Shown here: positions 7,224-14,788 of the stretch, piece by piece
Layout of the letters: the number at the start of each line of letters is the position of its first letter
Position numbering within the stretch: the stretch's first letter is position 1
NCBI GenBank assembly: GCA_902490405.1
Contig: CABUDS010000021.1
Location: 1-40,903, forward strand
Reading direction: 5' to 3'
Length of the DNA: 40,903 bases
Source: an uncultured Collinsella sp.
Lineage (GTDB): Bacteria; Actinomycetota; Coriobacteriia; Coriobacteriales; Coriobacteriaceae
The notes under the pieces: model-generated
The model's input: only the letters and a program-made list of their open reading frames with translations
Database searches by the model: none
What the model was told of the DNA's origin: nothing
Translations under genes and position numbers: made by a program

Positions 7224-7841
7224 ATGCCACTGAACGCTCAAAACGATATTGCTTCACGGATCGAGGATGCCGTCTTTGAGCTTATGGCGGCAACTCCGGT
7301 GCAGTCGATTAAGGTGGCCGATGTGCTGAGGCTCGCACACACCTCGAAATCGACGTTTTACCGCTGCTATCGTTCTGTCGACGACGTTGTTAAACGATTT
7401 GAGGACGATCTGCTCCAGAACATGCAAGATATTAACGACGTTGCCCTTGAGGCGCGCTTTGGTGACGCTCAGCTCGACCCGACGCCGACAATGATCAGGC
7501 GTATGGAGATCCTGCAGCGCAACCGTTCGAAGGTGCTCGCGCTCAACAGCGAAAACGGGGACCCCGTGTTCACGCATAAGGCTACGATTTTCATGCATGA
7601 GTATTTTCGCGACCGTCTGCGCTCAACATTTTCTGACGAGACCGATCTTGACCTGTATCTGGCTTTTGCTCTCGCGGGTCACCATAACCTTATCCAGTAC
7701 TGGCTCGAGGTCCGTCCTGATTTGGAGGCACGTACCGTTGCCGCCGCGCTCAATCGCATGTTCTATGCGCCGCTGTTTGTCGACGACGCCTCGCGCCATT
7801 GGCACCCACGTATCCCCGATTTTGAAAAGCCGCTCGGGTGA
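7224..7841 (+). CDS. TetR-family transcriptional regulator
   Basis: This 205-aa protein has an N-terminal TetR-type helix-turn-helix (about residues 10-55, with IKVADVLRLAHTSKSTFYRCYRSVDDVV) and a variable ligand-binding C-terminal half. A clear GGGGAGG site precedes ATG 7224, and the gene follows the phosphopantetheinyl transferase by 28 bases. It ends inside a terminator hairpin. The next operon starts 340 bases downstream behind several inverted repeats, so it is the best candidate regulator of the thiolase operon. The ligand is unknown. Confidence 0.85.
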   Translation: MPLNAQNDIASRIEDAVFELMAATPVQSIKVADVLRLAHTSKSTFYRCYRSVDDVVKRFEDDLLQNMQDINDVALEARFGDAQLDPTPTMIRRMEILQRNRSKVLALNSENGDPVFTHKATIFMHEYFRDRLRSTFSDETDLDLYLAFALAGHHNLIQYWLEVRPDLEARTVAAALNRMFYAPLFVDDASRHWHPRIPDFEKPLG

Positions 7842-7854
7842 GCGGCTGTTTTTT
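7828..7854 (+). terminator. Terminator overlapping the TetR stop codon
   Basis: AGCCGCTC (7828-7835) pairs with GAGCGGCT (7840-7847) around GGGT, followed by GTTTTTT. The TGA stop is inside the hairpin. Confidence 0.85.
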
Positions 7855-7935
7855 AGGGATGAACGGTTGCGCATGCAGTGAACTCAAAGCGTTCCAGCCC
7901 TATGAATCGGCTTTAAGCATAGTCATTTATCTGCT

Positions 7936-8157
7936 ATTTGGAACGAAATTTAGCTATATGTACCAAATGATGGGACACATAGTGGCTTTTTGTCCCACGG
8001 CACCAAATAAACCACTCTTACACTAAAGCTACGTTCAAAAGAACCACTGCAGTAGTTCAACGTGTGACGGCACAGAAAAGCCGCGAGCGCTCTCTCACCT
8101 TCGCTCGCGGCTGGACTGCGCCATCATTTCGTACACCTTCACATGATTAGGATGTGA
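7936..8157 (+). promoter_or_regulatory. Regulatory region of the thiolase operon with nested inverted repeats
   Basis: The 340-base gap before the thiolase gene holds several dyads. ATTTGGAAC (7936-7944) is mirrored by GTACCAAAT (7960-7968), and another CACCAAAT lies at 8001-8008. TGGGACA (7971-7977) is mirrored exactly by TGTCCCA (7991-7997). An 11-bp stem pairs 8079-8089 with 8102-8112 without a T-run. TCACAT (8139-8144) is mirrored by ATGTGA (8152-8157). No convincing -35/-10 pair was assigned. Confidence 0.5.
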
Positions 8158-8184
8158 TATTCAGTGGTTACGCTCGGAAAGAAC

Positions 8185-9450
8185 ATGCGCAGCGTCTCGA
8201 TTGTAGGCGTAGGCTGCACCCCGTTCAAGGATTTTGAGGAGCATCCCGAGACCCAGGGTATTGGCGAGGGCGAGGCGTTTGGCTATGCGGCCCTCGAGGC
8301 AATTGCCGATGCCGGTCTTGAGCCCCGCGATATCGACTTTTTCTACCACGGCAGCGCCAATCCGTATCTTGTTGGCGATTGCATTACCCCCAACATGCAG
8401 GTTGCCGATTGGTTTGGCGTTCGCGCCAAGGGTTCCGTCCATCATTCCGAGGCTTGCTGCACGGGCTACGTCGCCCTTGAGCAGGCCGTGATGGCAGTCG
8501 CCTCCGGTGCCTACGATGTCGTCCTTACGGGTGCCTGCGATTTGGCTTCGACTCTTCCCGTTGAGCACATGCCCTCCCATATTCGTCAGGACTTTACGCT
8601 CGACGTCATGATTCCCTCGCTCGATAAGATCTATGACCGCGCTTATGGTCGTCCGCTCGATGGCGCCTTCGGCGTGTCGTTCGACAACTGGATCAACGAG
8701 TATTCGATGCAGTACGACCTTACTGCCGATCAGATCGATGACGCCCTGAACGGCCTTACCAAGAGCCTTCGCCGCGGTGCCGTCCTGAATCCCCTTGCCT
8801 GGTACGAGACCACGGTCGAGGAGGATGCGAAGGCAGCTGGGTTCGATACCGCCGACGAGTATCTCAAGAGCATGTACAACCCGCGCGTTACGCAGTACCT
8901 GCGCGTTACCGGCTTTGAGAAGAAGTGCGACGGTGCCGCCGCTGTTGTCGTGATGCCCACGGAGAAGGCCAAGGCCATGGGTGTCCCGTATGCACCTATC
9001 GAGGTTCTGGGCACGGGCGCCTCTGCCGTCGAGGCCGGCCTGCTTCACAATGAGCACTGGGCTACCGAGCTTGCCGCCAGGCAGGTCTACGACCTTACCG
9101 GCGTGAGCCCCGACGAGATCGACCTGTTCATGTGCAATGACTTCTTCCTGGCTTCCGAGATCGTCTCGGCTGAGGAGTGCGGCTATATTCCGCGCGGCGA
9201 GGCTTGGAAGTATGCGATCGATGGCCGCACCGCTTTTGACGGTGATAAGCCCATCAACCCGCACGGTGGCCGTTGCAACTTCGGCCACGCTCATGGCGCA
9301 TCCGGTATCGCCGATATCGTCGAGGCCGTCAAGCAGATGCGCGGCGTCGCCGGTGCAACCCAGATGAAGAAGATTCCTGAGACGGCCTTCCTGCGCGGTT
9401 TTGGCGGTTCTCAGAATGTGCGCTGCCAGATTCTTCGTACCGTCGCCTAA
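8185..9450 (+). CDS. SCP2-like thiolase-superfamily acyltransferase/lyase
   Basis: This thiolase-fold enzyme of about 421 aa probably makes or breaks a carbon-carbon bond beside a thioester. The N-terminal half carries EACCTG with Cys91/Cys92 at the place of the thiolase nucleophile. The C-terminal half carries NPHGG and FGHAHGASG, which correspond to the catalytic-His loop of thiolases. The usual HDCF motif is replaced by CNDFF, and the second catalytic Cys region reads GFGGSQNV, as in SCP2-type thiolases. Known relatives that pair with a DUF35 protein include the Ltp2-ChsH2 aldolase, archaeal acetoacetyl-CoA thiolase and PhlC of PhlACB. ATG 8185 was chosen because relatives begin MR.VSIVGVG; GTG 8164 is an alternative. 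It is the first gene of a seven-gene operon. Confidence 0.8.
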   Translation: MRSVSIVGVGCTPFKDFEEHPETQGIGEGEAFGYAALEAIADAGLEPRDIDFFYHGSANPYLVGDCITPNMQVADWFGVRAKGSVHHSEACCTGYVALEQAVMAVASGAYDVVLTGACDLASTLPVEHMPSHIRQDFTLDVMIPSLDKIYDRAYGRPLDGAFGVSFDNWINEYSMQYDLTADQIDDALNGLTKSLRRGAVLNPLAWYETTVEEDAKAAGFDTADEYLKSMYNPRVTQYLRVTGFEKKCDGAAAVVVMPTEKAKAMGVPYAPIEVLGTGASAVEAGLLHNEHWATELAARQVYDLTGVSPDEIDLFMCNDFFLASEIVSAEECGYIPRGEAWKYAIDGRTAFDGDKPINPHGGRCNFGHAHGASGIADIVEAVKQMRGVAGATQMKKIPETAFLRGFGGSQNVRCQILRTVA

Positions 9451-9488
9451 GCGACCGCGGTTTTCGATTTCCCATAAGGAGTATTCTC

Positions 9489-9911
9489 ATGCAACTCAAA
9501 GATATGGAGCCCGTGGTCAAGAAGTTCTACACGGGTCTTGAAGAGGGTATCTATTGGGCACGTCAGTGCCCCGAGTGCGGAGCCGTCGAGTTTCCGCCTC
9601 ACCTTGCCTGCAATGCCTGCGGCTACCACAAGACCGATTGGGTCCAGGTTTCCGGTCACGGCCATCTGATTGATTTTACCCTGCCTGGTCCGCAGAACGA
9701 CAAGCCCTACCTCAAGGAGTATGGCAAGTACGCCTACGGCGCCGTCGATATTGACGAGGGTTCTCAGTACACCTACGTCATCTACGGCATTACCAAGAAG
9801 AAGGCCCCCGAGATCCGCGCCAAGCTCATGGCGGGCGAGACCGTTGGCGTCCATGCCAAGGTCATCGATCGACCGGGTTACAAAGAGCTCACGTTTGAGC
9901 TTGACGACTAG
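9489..9911 (+). CDS. DUF35 Zn-ribbon/OB-fold protein, thiolase partner
   Basis: This 140-aa protein has an N-terminal rubredoxin-like zinc ribbon (CPEC...CNAC, about residues 28-46) followed by an OB-fold. That is the two-part layout of the DUF35 family found as partners of thiolase-superfamily enzymes (ChsH2, PhlB, archaeal HMG-CoA pathway). It probably forms a complex with the upstream thiolase-like protein and helps bind the acyl-thioester. AAGGAG lies upstream of ATG 9489. The gap to the thiolase gene is 38 bases with no hairpin, while a large hairpin follows it. Confidence 0.87.
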   Translation: MQLKDMEPVVKKFYTGLEEGIYWARQCPECGAVEFPPHLACNACGYHKTDWVQVSGHGHLIDFTLPGPQNDKPYLKEYGKYAYGAVDIDEGSQYTYVIYGITKKKAPEIRAKLMAGETVGVHAKVIDRPGYKELTFELDD

Positions 9912-9946
9912 GCTTTCACCCTTTTAACAATTCGATTCCTCTCTTA

Positions 9947-9984
9947 GGCCACGGCGGGACCCATGTCTCCAGCCCGCCGTGGCC
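9947..9984 (+). other. Perfect 12-bp intercistronic hairpin
   Basis: Positions 9947-9958 pair exactly with 9973-9984 around a 14-base loop, followed by GCCCCTCTTTTT. It lies between the DUF35 and ACP genes. It may be a partial terminator or an mRNA-stability element that changes the ratio of upstream to downstream products. Confidence 0.7.
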
Positions 9985-10015
9985 GCCCCTCTTTTTATCT
10001 TAGAAAGGCACCATC

Positions 10016-10249
10016 ATGAACGAAGAACTCACTCAGCAGATCTGCGATTTTGCCAAGTCCGCTTACAACTACGATGGCGATGTGACCCCCGAGACGACGT
10101 TTGAGACCCTGGGCAAGGGCTCGATGAAGATGATCGCCCTGACCTCCATGATCGAGAACGAGCTCGATGCTGAGGTCCCCGTTCGCGAGGTCATGGTCAT
10201 GAAGACCATCGGCGAGCTTATCGAGCGCACTGCCGAAGAGATGGAGTAG
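10016..10249 (+). CDS. Dedicated acyl carrier protein
   Basis: This acidic 77-aa protein has the size and helix pattern of an acyl carrier protein. The phosphopantetheine serine would be Ser36, in the motif LGKGSMKM; the usual ACP motif is DSL, so Asp is replaced by Gly and Leu by Met. Helix III and the C-terminus (VPVREVMVMKTIGELIE) are ACP-like. It sits between the thiolase/DUF35 pair and the phosphotransacylase, five bases before the latter, so it probably carries the acyl group between them. The phosphopantetheinyl transferase at 6566 is its likely activator. Only an experiment can show that Ser36 is modified. Confidence 0.75.
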   Translation: MNEELTQQICDFAKSAYNYDGDVTPETTFETLGKGSMKMIALTSMIENELDAEVPVREVMVMKTIGELIERTAEEME

Positions 10250-10254
10250 CTGCC

Positions 10255-11262
10255 ATGGACCTGATGCAGACCCTGCGCGAGCAGGCTGCCGCCAAGCCTA
10301 TGCGCGTTGCTTTTCCCGAGGGCGAAAATGAGACCATGATGCAGGCGGTCGCAAAGATCGCCGCCGAGCATCTTGCCGAATGTGTGCTGGTCGGCGACGG
10401 CGGTAAGCTCAAGGAGCTTGCCGATGAGCGCGGCATCTCCCTTGACGGCATCGAGATTGTCGATGTGACCGACGAGGAGGCGAATGCCGCTTGCTGCGAG
10501 CGCTATCTTTCGCATCCGGATTGCAAGTTTAAGCCCAAGGGCGCCGCGCGCCGTATGACGCGTCCGCTTGAGCGCGCCCTGATTTTGCAGGTGCTCGGCG
10601 ATGTCGACGTAATGTTCGCCGGCATTGATAACGCCACGGGCGATATTATCCTGGCGGGTCAGACCATCGTCGGCCTTGCCGACGGGGTGGACACCGTGAG
10701 CTCGTGCGGTATCGCCGACATTCCCAACTGGAACGGCGGCGAAGGTGGCCTTTTGGCTTTTGGCGATTCCGCCGTTTGCGTCGACCCTACGAGCGAGGAA
10801 CTTGCCTCGATCGCGATTTCGTCGAGCGAAACGGTGCGCTCGCTGACCGGATGGGATATCCGTTGCGCGCTGCTTTCGCATTCGACTGACGGCTCGATGG
10901 ATAACGAGCTCGTCGACAAAGTACGCCGCGCTCGCGAGATTGCCAACGATCGCCGTCCCGACCTTGCCATCGACGGCGAGTTCCAGTTTGATTCGGCGAT
11001 TAACCCCAAGGTTGCGGCCAAGAAGGTACGTCGTGAGTCCGCTGTTGCGGGACAGGCCAACGTGGTCATCTGGCCCGATATCAACGTGGGCAATATCGGC
11101 GTCAAGATCATCCAGAACCTGACCGGCGCCAATGCTTATGGCCCCATGCTTCAGGGCTTCAAGAAGATCGTGTGCGATTGCTCGCGCTCTGCGCCCGTCG
11201 ACGAGATCGTCGGCAACGTGGTGATGAGCTGCGTGCGCGCCCAGGCGCTTAAGGAGGCTTAA
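10255..11262 (+). CDS. Phosphate acyltransferase (Pta/Ptb family)
   Basis: This 335-aa enzyme should exchange an acyl thioester with phosphate to give an acyl phosphate. Family motifs seen are RVAFPEGE at the N-terminus, NATGD, and the C-terminal block with AINPKVAAKK, WPDINVGNIG and YGPMLQGFKK. The length fits single-domain phosphotransacetylases and phosphotransbutyrylases. Substrate chain length cannot be read from the sequence. The kinase gene 3 bases downstream is of the butyrate type, suggesting a short- or branched-chain acyl group. PlsX, a distant relative, uses acyl-ACP, so direct use of the neighbouring ACP is conceivable. Confidence 0.87.
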   Translation: MDLMQTLREQAAAKPMRVAFPEGENETMMQAVAKIAAEHLAECVLVGDGGKLKELADERGISLDGIEIVDVTDEEANAACCERYLSHPDCKFKPKGAARRMTRPLERALILQVLGDVDVMFAGIDNATGDIILAGQTIVGLADGVDTVSSCGIADIPNWNGGEGGLLAFGDSAVCVDPTSEELASIAISSSETVRSLTGWDIRCALLSHSTDGSMDNELVDKVRRAREIANDRRPDLAIDGEFQFDSAINPKVAAKKVRRESAVAGQANVVIWPDINVGNIGVKIIQNLTGANAYGPMLQGFKKIVCDCSRSAPVDEIVGNVVMSCVRAQALKEA

Positions 11263-11265
11263 GAT

Positions 11266-12378
11266 ATGTCCGATAAAAAGACTCCCTGGCGCATCCTGGT
11301 AATCAACCCGGGCTCCACTTCCACGAAGGTGGGCGTTTTTGAGGGTGATGAGTGCAAGCTCAGCAAGAACGTTGCGCACGACGCGAAGGACCTCGCCCAG
11401 TTCGATGGGGTTTCGGCTCAGATGCCGTATCGCTGCGATCTGATTCTTGGAGCACTGGGGGAGGCGGGCCTGAAGCTCGAGGACTTTGATGCATTTGTCG
11501 GTCGCGGCGGCGGCTTGCTTTCGTTGCCCGGCGGCACGTATGCCATCAACGAGGTCATGCTCGAGCATGCCCGCATCGGTGCGAACGGCATTCAGCACCC
11601 GGCGCAGCTTGGCCCCCAGATTGCCCATGAGTTCGCTTCAAAGACGGGCAAGCCCTCTTTTGTGGTGAATCCTCCCGATACCGATGAGCTGTGCGACCTC
11701 GCACGTATGACGGGCATTAAGGGCGTGTATCGAAACGTGCACCTGCACGCCCTTAATCTTAAAGAGACCGCCATCCGCCATGCGGCAAAGCTCGGTCGCC
11801 CCTATGATGAGTGCAACTTCATCGTTTGCCATATTGGCGGCGGCATCTCTATCTCGGCTCATCTTAAGGGCAAGATGGTGGACGGCAACGACATCGTCGG
11901 CGGCGAGGGCCCCATGGCGCCGACGCGCTGTGGCTCGGTCCCCGCAATCGAGGTCGCGAAGTATACGGCGGAGCATGGTCTCGACGTTGCCCGCGCCCAT
12001 TGCATGAAGACCGGTGGCTTCGTTGATCTTTTGGGTACGTCCGATGCCATCGAGGTGTGCGAGCGCGCCGCCGCGGGCGATGAGGCCGCGGCTCGCGCCT
12101 GGGATGCGATGGTTTACCAAATCTGCAAGTGGATTGGCGAGATGGCCTGTGTGCTGAAGGGCGACGTCGACGGCATCTTGCTCGGAGGCGGCATGGTCCA
12201 CAGCAAGGAGCTCGTTGCTTCGATTGAGGAATGCTGCTCTTGGATCGCTCCCGTATCGGCTTATCCCGGCGAGTTTGAGCTCGAGGCGATGGCGTCTGGC
12301 GCCTGCCGCGTGCTCGATGGTGTCGAGGAAGCGCTCGTGTACAGCGGAGAACCCGTGTTCACCGGATTCAACGACTAA
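11266..12378 (+). CDS. Butyrate kinase-type acyl kinase
   Basis: This 370-aa ASKHA-fold kinase should convert an acyl phosphate and ADP to a carboxylic acid and ATP. It has the phosphate-1 motif INPGSTSTKV, the segment CHIGGGIS, and GGEGPMAPTRCGS and LLGGGMVHS typical of butyrate and branched-chain fatty acid kinases rather than acetate kinase. GGAGG precedes ATG 11266 and the gap to the phosphotransacylase is 3 bases, so the two are translationally linked. With that enzyme it forms a Ptb-Buk energy-conserving pair. The usual butyrate genes (crotonase, butyryl-CoA dehydrogenase) are not in the window, so the acyl group probably comes from the thiolase step. Confidence 0.9.
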   Translation: MSDKKTPWRILVINPGSTSTKVGVFEGDECKLSKNVAHDAKDLAQFDGVSAQMPYRCDLILGALGEAGLKLEDFDAFVGRGGGLLSLPGGTYAINEVMLEHARIGANGIQHPAQLGPQIAHEFASKTGKPSFVVNPPDTDELCDLARMTGIKGVYRNVHLHALNLKETAIRHAAKLGRPYDECNFIVCHIGGGISISAHLKGKMVDGNDIVGGEGPMAPTRCGSVPAIEVAKYTAEHGLDVARAHCMKTGGFVDLLGTSDAIEVCERAAAGDEAAARAWDAMVYQICKWIGEMACVLKGDVDGILLGGGMVHSKELVASIEECCSWIAPVSAYPGEFELEAMASGACRVLDGVEEALVYSGEPVFTGFND

Positions 12379-12391
12379 TAGTGCTGTGTTT

Positions 12392-12422
12392 GGGGCGGCC
12401 GCTGGTGATGTCTGGCCGCTCC
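12392..12422 (+). other. Intercistronic hairpin before the MFS gene
   Basis: GGGGCGGCC (12392-12400) pairs with GGCCGCTCC (12414-12422), with one G-U pair, around a 13-base loop. CCCTTTTCTTT follows. It is the second of three hairpins that punctuate this operon. Confidence 0.6.
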
Positions 12423-12452
12423 GACCCTTTTCTTTAAGTGTAAGGATGGATC

Positions 12453-13652
12453 ATGGATAAAACCAAGATCAAGTACCTGGTGGGCATTTACGCAGCCGCC
12501 ATGTGCATCATGGGCATGCTCGTGCCCGTCCCTATCGTGGCCTCTGTTGCGGCGGCATTTCCCAACGAAAACATCGCTGCCGTCCAGATGATCATCGGCA
12601 TCATCCCGTTGATGATGGCACTGTCCGCCATGCTCGTCTCTTCACAGCTTGCCTCTCGCGTGTCCAAGAAGAAGACGACACTCGTCGGTCACATTATCGT
12701 GATGCTGGCAGGCGCCTCGGTGCTGGTGTTCCACGACTCGCTCGGCCAAGTCTTAGCGGCTTCTGCTGTCATGGGCCTTGGTCTCGGCGCCGTGCAGAAT
12801 TCAACGGACGCTCTTATCGCGGATTACTTTGGCGGAAAGCAGCGCTCATTTGTCATGGGCATCTACTCCACTTTTGTTGCACTGGGCGGCATTATCTGGA
12901 CGATGGTTTCCGGCATCTTGGGTTCTGCCGAGTGGTTCCACAGCTATGCGGCGTACTTCATCATGATCATTTTCATCGTAATCGAGGCTGTTTGCCTTCC
13001 TGAGGGTCATCTTGAGCCCAAGCGCAAGGTCAACGTGTTTGCCAATATGCCTAAAGAGGTCGCGATTATCACGCTCATGAGCTTTGTGTTCGTACTTACG
13101 TTCCAGCTCTTCAGCTCCAACGTTTCGCTGCTTGTTGTAGGTCGCGGCTTTGGCGGTACCGTGGAGGCCGGTCTTGCCTCTACCGTTATGACCGTTGCCG
13201 GTATTGCGGCTGGTCTTTTGGTCGGTCCGCTGTTTGCCAAGTTTAAGAACCTGGCTATGCCGATCGCGTGGGGCGTGACGCTCGTCGGCCTGGGTCTGAC
13301 GCTGGTTGCGCCCGCCTTTATGGTGCTGTGCGTTGCGGGTTTTGTCGTTGCGCTGGGCAAGGAGACCTACGTGCCGCTGGAGGGCAATTTTGCCGCCGGC
13401 AACTCTGCCCCCGAGGGACGTGCGTTTAACCTCGCCATTGGCATGGCGGGTATCAACTTTGGCATGGCATTGTCTCCCATTGTGTTTGAGGCCGTGACGT
13501 CGCCGTTTGGTGCAACGATTGACCAGAAGTTCATCGCCGGCATGATCGTCTGTGCGGCTTGTGTCGTCTTTGGCGCCATTAAGTATCGCAAGCTCACCCC
13601 GGCCCAGCTTGCCGAGGCCGAGAAGATGGCGGCCGGCGGCGAGGCGGAGTAG
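12453..13652 (+). CDS. MFS transporter of the thiolase operon
   Basis: This 399-aa hydrophobic protein shows about 12 membrane segments and the major-facilitator layout, with a cytoplasmic basic loop (SRVSKKKT) between helices 2 and 3 and a longer central loop near LEPKRKVNVFANMPKE. The C-terminal tail is charged and cytoplasmic. It probably imports the substrate of the operon or exports the acid product. The substrate is not evident from the sequence. AAGGAT precedes ATG 12453. Confidence 0.85.
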   Translation: MDKTKIKYLVGIYAAAMCIMGMLVPVPIVASVAAAFPNENIAAVQMIIGIIPLMMALSAMLVSSQLASRVSKKKTTLVGHIIVMLAGASVLVFHDSLGQVLAASAVMGLGLGAVQNSTDALIADYFGGKQRSFVMGIYSTFVALGGIIWTMVSGILGSAEWFHSYAAYFIMIIFIVIEAVCLPEGHLEPKRKVNVFANMPKEVAIITLMSFVFVLTFQLFSSNVSLLVVGRGFGGTVEAGLASTVMTVAGIAAGLLVGPLFAKFKNLAMPIAWGVTLVGLGLTLVAPAFMVLCVAGFVVALGKETYVPLEGNFAAGNSAPEGRAFNLAIGMAGINFGMALSPIVFEAVTSPFGATIDQKFIAGMIVCAACVVFGAIKYRKLTPAQLAEAEKMAAGGEAE

Positions 13653-13692
13653 CCGCTCGAGTAGTTGCTTTGCCGTACATCATGTTTTATCG

Positions 13693-13722
13693 GGGCCGCC
13701 GACATATGCCGGCGGCCCTCTT
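13693..13722 (+). other. Intercistronic hairpin after the MFS gene
   Basis: GGGCCGCCG (13693-13701) pairs perfectly with CGGCGGCCC (13710-13718) around ACATATGC. TCTTTCT follows, so it may end part of the transcripts before the small membrane protein. Confidence 0.65.
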
Positions 13723-13752
13723 TCTATCAATGACTTTGAAAGGCTTACGGCT

Positions 13753-14220
13753 ATGAAGTTACCTGTCAGGCGCGTCATCGGTATTCTCAACGGCTTCTTT
13801 AACCCGCTATTGCTCTGCGCGTTTCTCCCCATCATTGAAGGGGCGCCTGGCTTGGATCTGACGGGCCCCACGGGCTTTTGGGGACAACTCATCGTGGCCA
13901 CGGTGATCGCCGAGGTTCTGAGCGCACTCCCGCTGTTTGGCAAAACGGTTGGTATGTGCCTGGACTTTTTTGGTTTTGAGCAGGGGAGTGCATCACACAA
14001 GATCGCCGGTACGGTCATCGGTGCCACGCTCCTTTTTATGGTGATCGGTTTTGGCGAGATTGCCTTCCAAGGAGGATTCGGAACGATTGAAGGCCGTACA
14101 TTCTTCGCGCGTTGGGCCGGCCTCGTCACAAAGGGATGGGCCTTTGTGGTTATCGCCGGCGTGCTGCTCGATCCCTTTACAGCGGCTCTCGGCCGCATGA
14201 TAGTTCGCGAAGAGAAGTAA
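13753..14220 (+). CDS. Small integral membrane protein of the thiolase operon
   Basis: This 155-aa protein has about four hydrophobic segments (near residues 8-28, 45-65, 85-108 and 125-148). No family was recognised. ATG 13753 has GAAAGG about 10 bases upstream. It lies 100 bases after the MFS gene, beyond a hairpin, in the same orientation, so membership of the operon is likely but not certain. Confidence 0.65.
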   Translation: MKLPVRRVIGILNGFFNPLLLCAFLPIIEGAPGLDLTGPTGFWGQLIVATVIAEVLSALPLFGKTVGMCLDFFGFEQGSASHKIAGTVIGATLLFMVIGFGEIAFQGGFGTIEGRTFFARWAGLVTKGWAFVVIAGVLLDPFTAALGRMIVREEK

Positions 14221-14234
14221 TAGATCCTCGCCTA

Positions 14235-14314
14235 TCGAATGCCGGCGGACGGGGCGCCAGGGCTGTAGTCTTCCGAGCGTTTACAGTCCTGTCGCTCCGT
14301 CCGCCGACATTCGA
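14235..14314. repeat. 80-nt palindrome at the end of the thiolase operon
   Basis: TCGAATG (14235-14241) and the next 10 bases (14243-14252) pair with 14297-14306 and 14308-14314, leaving one C-A mismatch. Inside, AGGGCTGTA and TACAGTCCT pair with one wobble. The whole element can fold into one long stem. There is no T-run. The rest of the gap to 14515 shows a small dyad, GGTAA-CGTT-TTACC (14437-14450), and no gene. Confidence 0.6.
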
Positions 14315-14515
14315 CCGCAACATGTTGGTCAAGCATAATCTTTTGGATTCTTTTGGCGTGAGCGGCTTGGTTTTGGTAGGATTTGTCAGCGGCTTGACTA
14401 AGGGGGTTTTATAACTGCCATGCAGGTAGCCGTGTTGGTAACGTTTTACCGACTTGTCAAATACCCCTCATTTTTAATGCGTCTGCAAAATGACTAATTG
14501 CTTTGACCTGCTGAA

Positions 14516-14561
14516 ACACTATATGTTGTGTTTGACCTAAAAAAAGAATACAGGATATAGA
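14516..14561 (+). promoter_or_regulatory. NrdR box and promoter of nrdD
   Basis: ACACTATATGTTGTGT at 14516-14531 matches the NrdR-box consensus ACACWATATATWGTGT at 15 of 16 positions. It abuts the -35 TTGACC (14532-14537). The -10 is TATAGA (14556-14561) with an 18-bp spacer. NrdR boxes usually come in pairs; a much weaker second match overlaps the -10 from 14550. Repression by NrdR when dATP is plentiful is the likely control. Confidence 0.75.
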
Positions 14562-14566
14562 TGCGT

Positions 14567-14788
14567 CTTTGTCGTATGATAGATGGCGGACAGAGAACGA
14601 AGACCTTAACTGCCTCTTTTGAACGTGTCCTTGAGCCGCTTGATCGGCTCCAGGGAATGTCCGCATGGAGGCTTATGGTTTATCGAGAACAAAGATTGCG
14701 CGACGGCGCCGCAAGACAGGGGCAAGCCCTGTCGGGCATCGTTTGGCTCTGAAACGCAATGAGACTACGACGTGAAAGAGGCAAGAGG
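14567..14788 (+). promoter_or_regulatory. Long structured leader of nrdD
   Basis: About 220 bases separate the predicted transcription start from the nrdD ATG. The region holds GACAGGG/CCCTGTC (14715-14721 with 14727-14733), AGCCG/CGGCT near 14637-14650 and a long-range GCGGACA/TGTCCGC pairing. No known riboswitch class was recognised; in particular no B12-box was seen. It may simply be an untranslated leader. Confidence 0.35.

Noticed and set aside
7842..8026. Small 62-aa plus-strand ORF downstream of the TetR gene
   Set aside because: It overlaps the TetR terminator, has no supported start site and no recognisable protein features; the region looks regulatory.
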